Of a stretch of 64,000 nucleotides of DNA, positions 46,206 to 57,311 are shown piece by piece. A program made the position numbers and the translations under genes. The notes beneath the pieces are model-generated. The model was not told the DNA's origin and did no database searches. It saw only the letters and a program-made list of their open reading frames with translations. The DNA is from Euglena gracilis (taxonomy: Eukaryota > Euglenida > Euglenophyceae > Euglenales). How positions within the stretch are numbered: the first letter of the stretch is position 1; each line of letters starts with the position of its first letter. The stretch covers positions 15,064,465 through 15,128,464 of the forward strand of contig CP154955.1 of assembly GCA_039621445.1 (NCBI GenBank), in the 5' to 3' direction.

Positions 46206-46644
46206 ACAATACAAGAAAAACGGCGCAAAACCGGCAAGTGTGCTAAACTTTGATTCGGGGTCAAAAAAAAAGAGGAAGGCGGGCAATTGTGTGCCTGTTT
46301 TTGCCCATTTTCGACATTTTGATTCTGGTACTTTACCAAGCAATCTGTTTCAACCCAGACACCCTTCAGGTGATTTGATTTTATCGACAGAGGGGGGTTG
46401 GAAACAGCTTTAGCTGGCTTGGACCCCCCCCAGCGGGCCCCCTCTGGCTTTTGCGACGCTCTAATAAGGAATCCACAGCAACCGGGTTTATAGCAGCCAG
46501 ACAGGATCACTGGCAGCACCGTTCAATCCGATCGCAGCACAGTTCAACAGTTCAACTCGATCACTCGCGCCGCTGCGCTTCGCTCATGGGGGCTCTCCTT
46601 CCGTCATCGAGAAAAACTGACGACCTCATCAATTGCACACAGGC
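46206..46644. other. No gene seen
   Basis: Short tandem-like CAGCACAGTTCAACAGTTCAACTCGATCAC region near 46525-46565; otherwise unassigned. Confidence 0.45.
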
Positions 46645-46691
46645 ACACAACACACACACACGCGCGCGCGCACGCACACATACACGCAAGT

Positions 46692-46757
<66 letters not shown>

Positions 46758-46760
46758 CAC
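46645..46760. repeat. (AC)n microsatellite with CGCG variants
   Basis: AC repeat with a CGCGCGCG start. Confidence 0.97.
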
Positions 46761-47451
46761 ATAATTGAATTATAATATGCATACATGTACACACGTATAT
46801 ACGTATGAATACACATATATGTATACATTGGAAAAATGTATATTTGTAAAGGCAAAATACAGGGGCTGCACATTGTGTCGGGAGTGTTCTGAGAAAGTGC
46901 ACTGTGTTCCAAGCAACTGATTGTTTTCTGCATAAGTCATAACGGAGAGGTGAAACAGGGTGACTTGATTCCATCGACAGGGGGTGGAAAAACTGGCTGG
47001 CTGCTGGCTGACAGACTGGCTTGCCCCCCCCCCGGTGGGTCTGGTCTGGCAGTCCAGATCAGGATACGTATTGATCTGCATGATGCTATTTCTCAAATCA
47101 GGCAGGAGGCTGGACGGGTGGTTGGGACATAACCATGCTGAAGGGATTCTGGATTGTAACAAAAATTTTTGCCTCACAAAATACTTGAATCAAAAAAAAT
47201 GATGCATGGTGAGGGGATCATCTGATGATCACGGGGAGGATGACGTTACCATAAATATGGAGTCCTTCTTCGAAGGGGGGGGGGGGCAAGAGGATTGGGG
47301 TAGGGGCTGCTGTGGTTGGTCCAGACCACCGACGAAGTGGGAGTGGGGGGGAGGCCAGGTAGGGTGGAAGCATGAGGATGAATAGTCTACTACCGCATGG
47401 TGCAGCATATGATTTATGACGATTAGGCGGGTCATCGGTGGGGTGGGGAGG
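46761..47451. other. No gene seen
   Basis: AT-richer sequence with TATACGTATA words at 46790-46830; nothing else. Confidence 0.45.
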
Positions 47452-47459
47452 CTTTGGGG

Positions 47460-47817
47460 CATGCAATTTTTACCGACCCCTGGGGGGGGGAGGGGGGGGT
47501 CACTCCACTTTTTGAAAAACCAGTCAGTCACTTTTTTTTTGGGAAGCCAGTCAGTCACTACCCCCCCCCCCGGAGGGGGGGTCGGCCACTCAGAAAAACG
47601 GCCACTTTCCAGTCACTTTAGGCCATTTTAGGCCAAAAAAATTTTCCGGCGCCTTTGGCGCCGGGGTCACTCAAGCCACTTTTGCCCACCCCTGGCCGAT
47701 CCCCCCCGGGGGGGGGGGGGGGGGGGGCCGGGCCCAAAACCAGTCAGTCACTCTGAAAAAATCATTCAGTCACCCCCAAGGGGGGGGGGGGTGGGACAGT
47801 GCTTAAAAAATTGTCTG
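47460..47817. mobile_element. CAATTG-family hAT-like MITE, TSD CTTTGGGG
   Basis: Left end CATGCAATTTTTACCGACCC; right end, reversed, CAGACAATTTTTTAAGCACTG. The duplication CTTTGGGG is at 47452-47459 and 47818-47825. Internal AAAACCAGTCAGTCACT pairs and the central CCGGCGCC-TTT-GGCGCCGG hairpin are typical of the family. Confidence 0.87.
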
Positions 47818-47959
47818 CTTTGGGGAGGTGCAAGGGCTGCTGCAGTGGTGGGGTTCGGGGCGAGCGTCAGAAATTGGGCTGACAGACACCACCGCTGCCG
47901 CCGCCGCCGCCACCACCAATCATCAAAAACCCACCCACCCACCACCCACGACCCCCCCC

Positions 47960-48285
47960 CCTTAGTTGCACTAAGGCTTCTTGTCTGTTTATGCCGGCGC
48001 TAACTTCGCTTCTGGCCCAGTTTGCTGTGTGGTGAGTGGCCAGGTACCCCTTACTCTAGTGCTCTTTTGTTGCTCCCCCTGGCCGGGTGAGCAACTCTGG
48101 TGTAATTCCAGCGCTGTAGGGACATACACTCACCTTGTGTGGTTGGTGTGGTTCCCGTGGGTGGGTCTACACCCTTGCGCCCCAGTGCTGCTCTTGCCTC
48201 CTGCCCTCTTCCCACTTTTCTGTGTGTGGGGGATGCATGGTGTGGGCACAACGCCATGACTTGAAAAATTCCAGTGTGGCCCCCC
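47960..48285 (+). repeat. 320-bp interspersed repeat, copy 1
   Basis: Starts CCTTAGTTGCACTAAGGC, which is itself a small palindrome, and is nearly identical to 52331-52660 through TTGAAAAATTCCA. Contains GGCGCTAACTTCGCTTCTGG, the core shared with the 42771 repeat. Class unknown. Confidence 0.75.
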
Positions 48286-48947
48286 CCCCCCCCCCCCCCC
48301 CGGGGGGTCAACCACAAACCCACCAAAAATCTAGCCAAAATCGGCCAACCGCCGAAATTCTGCTCCGGCCTTCAGGGGGGAAACCTAACCCATGGGTCAG
48401 CCCCCCCGGGGTGGTCCAAAGGCCCCAACCCACCCACCCACCCACTCTCGAACGCCCACCCACCCCCGGGGGGTCACACAAGTGTTAAGTGAATCTGTGC
48501 CACCAATGACTCCCTTGACGACCAACTCCTTTCTATCCAAAGCCTGGGTAGGACAAATGGCACCCGCCTCGACACCTCGTATGGTGTGCCGTGCACACAA
48601 CAGAATGGCTGGGGTCCCAACCCCGAGCCTACAGACCAAGCAGGAAGCAGGGACTTCGGCCACAGAAGCAGCTGTTTTCCAGCCAGCCTGAAATTACCCA
48701 TCCCCTGAGCTGGAACCCCCTCCCATGCTAAGCAATGCCCTGTTTGAGTTATTAATTATTCTTGTGTGACCCCCAGCAGCACCCACACCCACTGACACGT
48801 GGACGGACCCTGTGTTGACCCCTGTTTGCTGAAACAAGAATGTTATCGCTAAGCGAGAAAAGGAATTGGACAGGTGGATTGGAGATGGCAACACCGACTT
48901 CATCGCCTTCGCATCGTTGCCTTTGTTCTGCTGTCCACATTTCACAG
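48286..48947. other. No gene seen
   Basis: Poly-C/G near 48281-48306, then unassigned sequence leading to the acceptor of the next candidate exon. Confidence 0.4.
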
Positions 48948-49061
48948 GTGTTCTTCCAAAACCTCCGTGCCACGGCTCTGATCAAGGCAACCATCCAGCA
49001 GGAGGACATTTTTGAGCATGCCCCGGAGTGTTATCACCGGCCCAGGCCCTTTCCACACTAG
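48948..49061 (+). CDS. Candidate terminal exon, function unknown
   Basis: A textbook acceptor (CCTTTGTTCTG...CACATTTCACAG) precedes VFFQNLRATALIKATIQQED, then IFEHAPECYHRPRPFPH and a TAG at 49061. The minus strand is also open here (to 48752) but lacks an equally good splice signal. Family not recognised. Confidence 0.42.
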   Translation: MFFQNLRATALIKATIQQEDIFEHAPECYHRPRPFPH

Positions 49062-50191
49062 TGAAGAGTCCATGTCAGATTCACGGTGAAAGATTGGGTC
49101 CAGGCATTTTTGAGGAAGTTTGCCCCCGCCCCCGGGCGTGGCGGGGGCGATATGGGCAGGCAGGGGGGTAATGCACTTTTGACCCACCAAAGGGGGGGGG
49201 GGTTCGGGGGGGATAGAGCTCTTGCACACGAAGCCCCACCTCTAAAAACCCCCAGGGTTTGCCGCGCAGGGGTTAAACAAATGTGTTTTGCGGGGTCTCT
49301 GGCTGAACCCAGAGCAGGCTTTTGCTGAAGGACCCCCCACGCTCTTAGCCATTCTGTTGGCGACTGGAGAAAAGACACAAGCTGGATCCCCCTCTCCCCC
49401 CTGGGGCGTCTGGAGGGGGTCCCCTTCGCTGGGGAAAAAAAAGCACAGCACCTGCGGCGCTGTGCGCCGAGGCAGAAATGATGGTTTTAACTGTGTTTCT
49501 TTGGCTGGTTTTGTTCCAAACAAATCCAAAAGGGGGTATTTTGGTCGATTTTGGGGGGCTTAAAAATATGGGTCACTGGGAAAAGAATTACACTGCACTG
49601 ATCCCCTGTTTTTCCAACAAAAATAGGTATTTAAAGACGCCCGGTGTGCCGGGTGCTCGTCAGGGCGTGCGCGGCATGCCGCACACGCGCATCGGCATCC
49701 CCGGTGCCTGGGCCGAGTGCCTGGGTCCAATTTGGTTGTGGACGGTCCCTCCTCCCCTGGAACGGGCCGGACATCGCCAGGATGGCAGGCCGGGGGACCG
49801 CAGGGCACCCTCGCCGGCCCGAGGCGGCCGCTACAGCTAAGGGGGGGATATAGCGGTGGGAATGACTGTCCGAGAGGGAGGGGCACGGAGGCGGGAAGGA
49901 CTAATCGCTGGCTGCGGAGGGTGTGAGCCAGGGCTTGACACAGGCCCGGCCGGGCTCGGGTGGCTGAAGTTCTGGAAAGGTTAGTCACATCTGGGGGGGG
50001 TCTGGTTCCAAAGGGAACCTGTGGAACAATGATGTGGGTGGACGTCATGCCTCCTATTCTCTGGTTTCTCAACTGACAGTCCGAAATGCAAACCACACTG
50101 CTGGGGGGGGGGGGGTCGTTGGGGGGGGGGGTTCGAGAAACAAAAAAAGTAAACATTCTAAGGCAGTGCCAATTACCCACCCTATTTTCAG
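49062..50191. other. GC-rich, no gene seen
   Basis: Contains a GCGGCGCTGTGCGCCG hairpin near 49454 and poly-G tracts. No splice-bounded coding signal until 50192. Confidence 0.45.
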
Positions 50192-50255
50192 GATTTTGTC
50201 GTGTTTTCGCTGTTCCTGGACCCTCCACAGGAGTTCAAAATTTTCTGGTTCAGAG
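50192..50255 (+). CDS. Candidate short exon, function unknown
   Basis: Acceptor ACCCACCCTATTTTCAG at 50175-50191, frame DFVVFSLFLDPPQEFKIFWF, possible donor CAGAG|GTCGTAAA. The frame remains open further downstream. Family not recognised. Confidence 0.33.
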
Positions 50256-50988
50256 GTCGTAAAACACATTTGCCCCAAGTTCTTTTTTTGAAAACGTTCA
50301 AACAGATATCCCCTGTTGCGGTGTTCTTTGCTCTTCCGCCTCGCCGCTGGTGCGCATGCCCACAGTCAAACCCTCATTCGAGCACCAGCCGCCAACGGAA
50401 GCTCTCCAAACAGGGGAAAGGAGGGTGGTGGTCTGCCAACAGTGAGCTGCAGGAACCCTGAGCAGTGGCGTTGACCCCTCCCATCACCAATGGGAGAACT
50501 TGAAAATGGCGAGCGTGCAGATGCTTCTCCCGGAGGCACATTTGAAACCCTCCCTCCAAATGTTAATTTGAAGAAACCAGCCAAATGGGAACGAAACATT
50601 CCACAAAATATCCAAATTCAAAAAATGTCATTATCCAAATTCACAAAAAGTGCATCACGCAGGCTTGAGAGGTGCTGATTTGACGGTCAGATAGGCGCTG
50701 CCGGTGCACGGCGACACGCAGACGGCGGAGGCGGGAAGGGGGGGGGGGCGGAAGGGGGCGGAGGGGGGGGGAAACAAGGGAGGGGGTGTGGGACTTGGGA
50801 AGCGTGCAAATTGCCCAAAAGAGCCAAAGGATGGAAACCTCCCCTTTAATGAAGTCATTTTTTGTGACATGCAATGCAATTCAGAATGTGACAACCCAAA
50901 TGCAGAACAACTTTGCATTACACTGGCGAGGGTTCTGTGTACGGCCAGGGCGGTTTGGACGTGTGTGTGGGGGGGGGGGTGTATTGTG
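50256..50988. other. No gene seen
   Basis: Unassigned; poly-G at 50740-50775. Confidence 0.4.
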
Positions 50989-51545
<557 letters not shown>

Positions 51546-52265
51546 TGTGTAGAAAGTCCCCAATACAACCCTCCCAAATTTACCCCTCCCCCAAATTTGA
51601 ACCCCCTGGAGGCTTTGATTTGGCGACCAAATGCATCCCCCGGGGAAATGCCAACGGGCATCGTCCAGAAAACAATTTTCATTAATTGGCATCTTTTTTG
51701 TCAATAGGTTGAACAAATCTTTGCCTAAAATGAAATGGTTTCCAGCTGCAACCCTGAGAATTGGTAGAATTCAAACAACTCCACAAAAATGTATTGGACA
51801 ACAGACACAATTGTGTCTCCAGCGTTTGATTCCTCCGCACAAATACAACCCCCAGAGAGTCTTGGAATCCGTCCAAATATACAACTGGGGGTTATCCTGG
51901 GGGGATTAAATCTCTAACCCTTGCCCTATTCATTTGAATAACCCAAACCCACTCCCATTCCAAAAATACGAACGGTAAAATGGACATGTTTCGGAAGGCC
52001 AACCTTACGGGGGCCAAGTTTGCATGTTAAGAAGTTTGGTGGCCATGTGCAAAACGCCGAAGGCCAACTTTAGGGGGACAATTCGTTCAAGGAATGGCCG
52101 GTACTCGTTTCGCCTTCCATCTCAGGCTCATGCGGAAAAATTGTGTGCGGTCCAGGTGGGGTGGGGGCACACCCCCCATCTAAACCCCGTACACCCTTCT
52201 GATACCGAACCCTGGGGGGTCCGGGTGGTAGCTCCCGTCCGCCGGTCCCCCCGGTTCTGCCCCGC
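51546..52265. other. No gene fixed
   Basis: A frame after CATCTTTTTTGTCAATAG near 51706 reads plausibly for about 190 bp to a stop at 51909 but shows no family. 51990-52110 shares GGGGCCAAGTTTGCA-type sequence with 6060-6190. Confidence 0.35.
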
Positions 52266-52311
52266 GTATGTATGTATGTATGTATGTATGTATGTATGTA
52301 TACATACATAC

Positions 52312-53013
52312 GGCAGCCATACTCTAAATGGACCCCCCCCCTTAGTTGCACTAAGGCTTCTTGTCTGTTTATGGCCGGCGCTAACTTCGCTTCTGGCCCA
52401 GTTTGCTGCGTGGTGAGTGGCCAGGGACCCCTTACACCAGTCCTCTTTTGTTGCTCCCCCTGGCCGGGTGAGTAACTCTGGTGTAATTCCAGCGCTGTAG
52501 GGACATACACTCACCTTGTGTGGTTGGTGTGGTTCCCGTGGGTGGGTCTACACCCTTGCGCCCCAGTGCTGCTCTTGCCTCCTGCCCTCTTCCCACTTTT
52601 CTGTGTGGGGGATGCATGGCGCAGGCACAACGCCATGACTTGAAAAATTCCAATGTGGCCTCACGGTCCCGCGGCTTAGGTAAACCCGGGTCACCAAGTC
52701 TCGGCCTTAGGGCGGGTGGCGGGTGTAGTGTGCTGCTGGGGGGTCCATTTAGAGTGTCCAGGGGGGGGTCCATTTAGAGTGTCCAGGGGGGGTCCATGCT
52801 TTTTGCGTTAATGATGGAATAGGGTTAGGTGCGCGACTTAGGCTTAGGGTTAGGCCTAACTTGTACACCTAACACCCGTCTATAAGTTAGGCCTAACCCT
52901 AACCCTAAATCGCGCACCTAACCCTATTCCATCATTAACGCAAAAAAACTATTTTGACCCCCTGGACACTCTAAATGGACCCCCCCGGGGGGTCCATTTA
53001 GAGTATGGCTGCC
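52312..53013. mobile_element. 702-bp element with 27-bp inverted ends and nested hairpin
   Basis: GGCAGCCATACTCTAAATGG plus ACCCCCC at 52312-52338 is exactly mirrored at 52987-53013. Inside lie the second 320-bp repeat copy (52331-52660), two GGTCCATTTAGAGTGTCCAG units, and a hairpin with about 65-bp arms (52800-52864 and 52881-52946). The hairpin stems contain AATAGGGTTAGG and TTAGGGTTAGGCC. GTAT/ATAC and ACAC repeats flank it, so a target duplication cannot be read. Confidence 0.7.
52800..52946. repeat. Long hairpin with TTAGGG-like stem
   Basis: Arms TTTTTGCGTTAATGATGG...GTTAGGCCTAACTT pair over about 65 bp with three mismatches around a loop of about 16 nt. Confidence 0.9.
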
Positions 53014-53316
53014 ATACACACATACACACACATACAAACACACACATGCACACACACACACACACCCATAAATATGCAGAATCAACACGCATGTACCCGT
53101 ATTTGCAATTTTATCCCAAAAACCTCGCGTGATGTCCACAATGCAATAGTTGCGAAGGGTAAACTGAGAAAGAAAGGAGCTACTTGCCTGAGACAGGGAA
53201 TTGCTGGAGCCCTGATATGCTTATGAGAAAAACTGGGCCACCAACTTGCTGTGAAAATGAACCGACGTTGTGATGCCAAGTGTTTGGTGATACGATGTCT
53301 GTTCATCCATTCCGAG

Positions 53317-53473
53317 CACCTCAAAAAGTCCTTTGAGGATGTGCTCCAAGGAAGTGTTGTAAAAGTACCCAAGCGACGGTGTCATTGTTGGGTGTGTTGG
53401 GGTGCCAGGTCATGCAGGGACGAGAAAAGAATGGGTGTTTCGGCATTTCTCGCCCATTTCACCATCAAACGAG
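53317..53473 (+). CDS. Candidate internal exon, function unknown
   Basis: Acceptor GTCTGTTCATCCATTCCGAG, frame HLKKSFEDVLQGSVVKVPKR, a cysteine-bearing middle (CHCWVCWGARSC) and SAFLAHFTIKR, then a strong donor CGAG|GTGAGAG. Upstream coding-like sequence (53230-53316) is in the same frame, so the exon may start earlier. No family recognised. Confidence 0.4.
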
Positions 53474-53559
53474 GTGAGAGTTCGGGCTGTGCAACTTGCA
53501 GCGTTCAGCTGGCATAGCGTCTCTGGCGAATGTAGCCTGGATCGTCTTTGATTGTTGAA

Positions 53560-53710
53560 TGATGTGTGTGTTCACCCCTTTGTCCAAGACATGGTAATGC
53601 TCCCTAAATATGCTGTTGACACGGGGGGGGGGGGGGTGTTAATGATACATTTTGCCAAAATCACTGCACAACGTTAGGTAGGATTCCGGAAAAGTGCTGT
53701 TGACCCGGTG
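53560..53710. repeat. CATTAACAC-family repeat fragment
   Basis: GTTGACACGGGG...GTGTTAATGA and ATTCCGGAAAAGTGCTGTTG match units near 10618 and 32750. Confidence 0.55.
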
Positions 53711-53757
53711 AGCCTCAAGGTACCACAGTTTCATTTTAACTCTCCACTGTCCATCCA

Positions 53758-54970
53758 AGAAGGGATGTATGGGAAGAATTGGGGAGGGTCCAGACCCCCT
53801 CCTAACATGGGGGGGACGCCCCCTCTTCCTGCAAAACGGGGAAATTTTCGGTTCTGGGGAGACCGGTCAAAGGGCCGGATATTTGGCATAGTTGAAAAAA
53901 CCCTGATCTTTCTTTGGAAATAAATTCCAAAAATGTTTAATTTTGAATTTTGGAATTTTTCATGTAGGAAACCTCAAAACGTCAAATAACGTGCAATATG
54001 TTTCAAAATGAGGGAAAGGGAGTATTTTTATTGCATAAAGAGAAAACGCAACTTTTGGAACCAGACAAGGAGGGGGGTCCGGACGGGGGGATCGGACCCA
54101 CCCACCCTGGGCCGGGGGGGGGGATCGGGGGAACCCACTTTTGGGTGTCAATTTTGACTTTAGGGGTGCCAATTTTGGGGGTCATCAAAATATCTTATCA
54201 AATCCTCCGGCAGGGTACACACTCAGCCAGACTCCCACCTGGGAGGGGGGGGGGGGGCGGACCCACCCACCCACCCCTCCCTCCACCCCCCACCAGGGTC
54301 ACCAAACTTTAAAAAAAAAATGGCAGCCTTTAACTACTGGCTAGCTAACTACTAACCCGGGGGTTAGTAGTGAAACGAGAGCCAGCAGATAAACGAGAGG
54401 GGGAGATCCACCTTCCTAAACACAAGCTGATGTGGGTTTCGACGGCACTTTTTTTGGTGGTTTCCATTGTTTTTAGGGGCAGGGTATGGGTAACGGCTAT
54501 CGTTCCGAAGAGTATTTGGGTTAGGGTTAAGCCAAGGTTAGGGAGTCAGGCCGAAATCGAGCCTAAATTCTGGCCTCAACTTGACCTAATTTTAGGCCTA
54601 ACTTGGCCAAATCCTAACCCTGACCCTTCTCCCCAGACCCAAACCCAACCCAAACCTCAACCTCCCACCCTAACCCTAACCCTATGCCGAACCCCGATCC
54701 CATGTGGAGTCGGACTTCCGTAGTACACATTTGTCATGGGCAACCTCCGGTGGGGAGCACAAAAACGCAGGGGAATTGGGGGGACTGGTCCACCTTCTTA
54801 AACGCGGGGGGGGGGGGTCTAAACCCCTCCTCATTTAACTACTGGGCCCTCCCGGGGGAGGGCAGTAGTTAAAGGCTCCCAAAAAAAACTGCCCTCCAAA
54901 CACCTTACCCCCCTGGGGGGCCCTGCCACCTACCTCAAAACCCAAGGCTTCCCATACATCCCTGCCGCCG
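53758..54970. mobile_element. Composite inverted-repeat region with foldback 54326-54876
   Basis: GGGATGTATGGGAAG at about 53762 is mirrored by CTTCCCATACATCCC at about 54945, resembling the ends of the MITE at 35209. Within it GCCTTTAACTACTG (54326-54339) is mirrored at 54863-54876, and ACTACTAACCC/GGGTTAGTAGT (54348-54371) is an 11-bp hairpin. Degenerate TTAGGG/CCCTAA words fill 54515-54690. No target duplication was found. Confidence 0.5.
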
Positions 54971-55370
54971 GGTTCATAAGATCAGGTTTAGCGGGTCAGC
55001 TGAAGGGGTGGGAGGGTGTAAGATAAATCAAGGAATGGTTGGTGAAAATACATAACCTCCCACTTATAACATCCCCCCACCCTCAAACCCGCCAACCAAG
55101 GGACGACTTCCTGGAACTGAAAGGGGAAGGTTTTTTTTTTACCCCACAACCCCTCAAAACTGGGTTGTTGGCAGAAAAATTATTTGTGATCAACCATCAA
55201 CAGAATTCCATTTTCGACAAATATTGACAAAAAGTTTCGGGGGCGGTAGGTGTCATTCTTGGAGGGAGTTTGTTGCATATTTATGTGTGTGTGTGTTTGT
55301 GCACATGACCAAAGAGGTTTTCTCGGGAAGTTGCGACCTGACTGTCTGCCAGCGCCAGGGGCCCTAAGAG
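54971..55370. other. No gene seen
   Basis: AT-richer sequence with one short GT run near 55284; nothing assignable. Confidence 0.4.
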
Positions 55371-55378
55371 GTCCCCTG

Positions 55379-55684
55379 CGGGCTGCTTTTTACCAACCCC
55401 GGGGGGGGGGGAGGGGGGTCCGGAGTGCCTTGGGGTGCCTGCCCAGGCAGGCACTCCCCCCCGGGGGGGGGGGGTCGGATTTCGGCCTGCGCCAAGGCAC
55501 ATTCCTTTGAAAATAGGCCATTTTTGGCTCCCTGGCGCCTTTGGCGCCGGGTCTGGGCTAGGGCACTTTTGGCCGTGAGCCCTACCCCCCCCCCCCGGGG
55601 GGTCGGATCGGGAGTGTCTTGGAGCGCCTGCCCAGGCACCCCCCCCCCGGGGGTGGGGTCGGCACACGACTAAAATACAGCCTG
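55379..55684. mobile_element. hAT-like MITE, TSD GTCCCCTG
   Basis: Left end CGGGCTGCTTTTTACCAACC; right end, reversed, CAGGCTGTATTTTAGTCG. The duplication GTCCCCTG is at 55371-55378 and 55685-55692. GGTGCCTGCCCAGGCAGGCA and a central TGGCGCC-TTT-GGCGCCGG hairpin lie inside. Confidence 0.82.
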
Positions 55685-55692
55685 GTCCCCTG

Positions 55693-56411
55693 GTGGGCCT
55701 TGGTTGCCAGGGCAAAGGCACCCAAACAGGTCCTCTCGCTTATTGCCCCTGTGTGACAACACGACGGTGGCCGCATTCAGACAGGCGGCCCAGGGTACCA
55801 AGGGAGGCGGATGCTGTGCCCCCAGAGTTTTGGGCGCAGCATGGGGATGGGGCCATAGGTTGGGTGCAGGACATTGCGCGCGCGAGACGGGAAGGCGGTG
55901 CTTGGCTGTTCCACAGGAGAGGAATGAAACAAGCTCCGTTGTTGGCGTTTCAATATTTGAAAGGGAAAACTTGATCAAACTAAACCTGAAATGCCATCAA
56001 TAATAGTGCAAACTTTGGTGCCTTCTGCTTGAAATTGTCTTCTGTGGTGGGTGGGTGTTGAGGCAGGTGAAAGAGAGTCAGGGGACCCCTCCTCACACAA
56101 CCTTTCCCTTTTGGCCACCGGCTCGGTCCCAAACACAATTCGAATCAGACAATTTCGGATCTTTAGATGCCTGCACGGGCCTACCAGAAGGTCACAACCC
56201 TGTGGTTGGTTCCAATATTTGAACATCCCCAAAAATTGAATCCCCTCTCCCTCAAGGGCCTTGAATTTCTGCTCAATTATAAAACTGGTGGAAATTTGGG
56301 TTACATTTTATTCTGCATTTTCCCATGAATTTAACTTTCGTTTCACACATGTACAAGTTTGAGCAATTCAAAAAAAAATGAATTGAATTAAATTCAACAG
56401 TTTTGCAAGCC
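55693..56411. other. No gene fixed
   Basis: Frames are open on both strands at 55690-56000. A minus-strand frame near 56232-55975 ends EGTKVCTIIDGISGLV after a possible acceptor, but evidence is thin. Confidence 0.35.
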
Positions 56412-56548
56412 CTAGTGCTGCTTGGATGAACGATCCAGCACGCCACGGACTCCTCTGTGTTTGTCGCTTAAGATATTGTGATACGCTGGCATCTTGCACA
56501 AAATTATATATTCTCTTCCTATGTCTTCAAAAAAAATGATGAGTTCTT
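56412..56548 (-). CDS. Candidate terminal exon, function unknown
   Basis: Minus strand: after TTTGCCACCCCAG the frame reads EELIIFFEDIGREYIILCKM, then PAYHNILSDKHRGVRGVLDR and a TAG at 56412. The frame is open upstream to 56579. It has low GC and a convincing residue mix with acidic, aromatic and basic patches. No family is recognised with confidence. Confidence 0.48.
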
Positions 56549-57311
56549 CTGGGGTGGCAAATTTTTGATTTTTGTTGCCTCACAAAAAGTCTGCACCACG
56601 GCATGTCTTTGCTAATCTGGTGCACCACACTACCTGGTTTTTTCCTTCCCCCTTCTCTGCCCCCCCCCCGGAGGGTCCCATTAACGAAGCTATCCGGAGC
56701 CTTCAACCCACCGCGTTGCAATATCTGGACCCTTCACCTTGAAAGACTTTTGTGTGGGAGGTGCAGGTTTCGGGTTTGGGATAGGGATAGGGTTAGGGTT
56801 GGGGTTAAGATGGGGCTGGGGTTTTGGGTGTTTAGGCTGGATTTAGACCTAACCCCCCCCGTCCAATACAAAGCCCCCCTTGGCTTGATATTTGAGCGGG
56901 ACCTCAGGGGGAGCTTTACATTTGAAGGAGGAGGCTCTTGGGAGGATCAAACTTTTTTGGCAACCTCTGTGCATTCAACTGTACTCAAATACCAATTTTA
57001 TGCCGCAATTGCTTTGTGAACCTCCTGGTTTTTCCCAAAATGTGCACTTTTTGGCCCATCTACTCAATTTTTTTTTAACTGGGTACCATCGGCAGTGTTA
57101 TTCTGAAGTCAGTTTGCATTATCGATGGCATACGTTGCACTGCTGCAGCTTCGCGCAACTTTACAAGGTGTGCCAAAGCTCCAAAGAAAAAGGCAGGGAA
57201 TTGTGAAAGCAGGAGAGGTCGCTTTAGGAACCCACGAGAACAGCCGGGGACAGGGGCACTTCTGCCACACCCCAGCCTTACAATTTTTTACCGACCCCTG
57301 GGGGGGAGGGG
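56549..57311. other. No gene seen; degenerate telomere-like words
   Basis: GGGATAGGGATAGGGTTAGGG at 56778-56800 and GACCTAACCCC at 56847. Moderately open plus-strand frames at 56900-57210 show no family. Confidence 0.4.
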
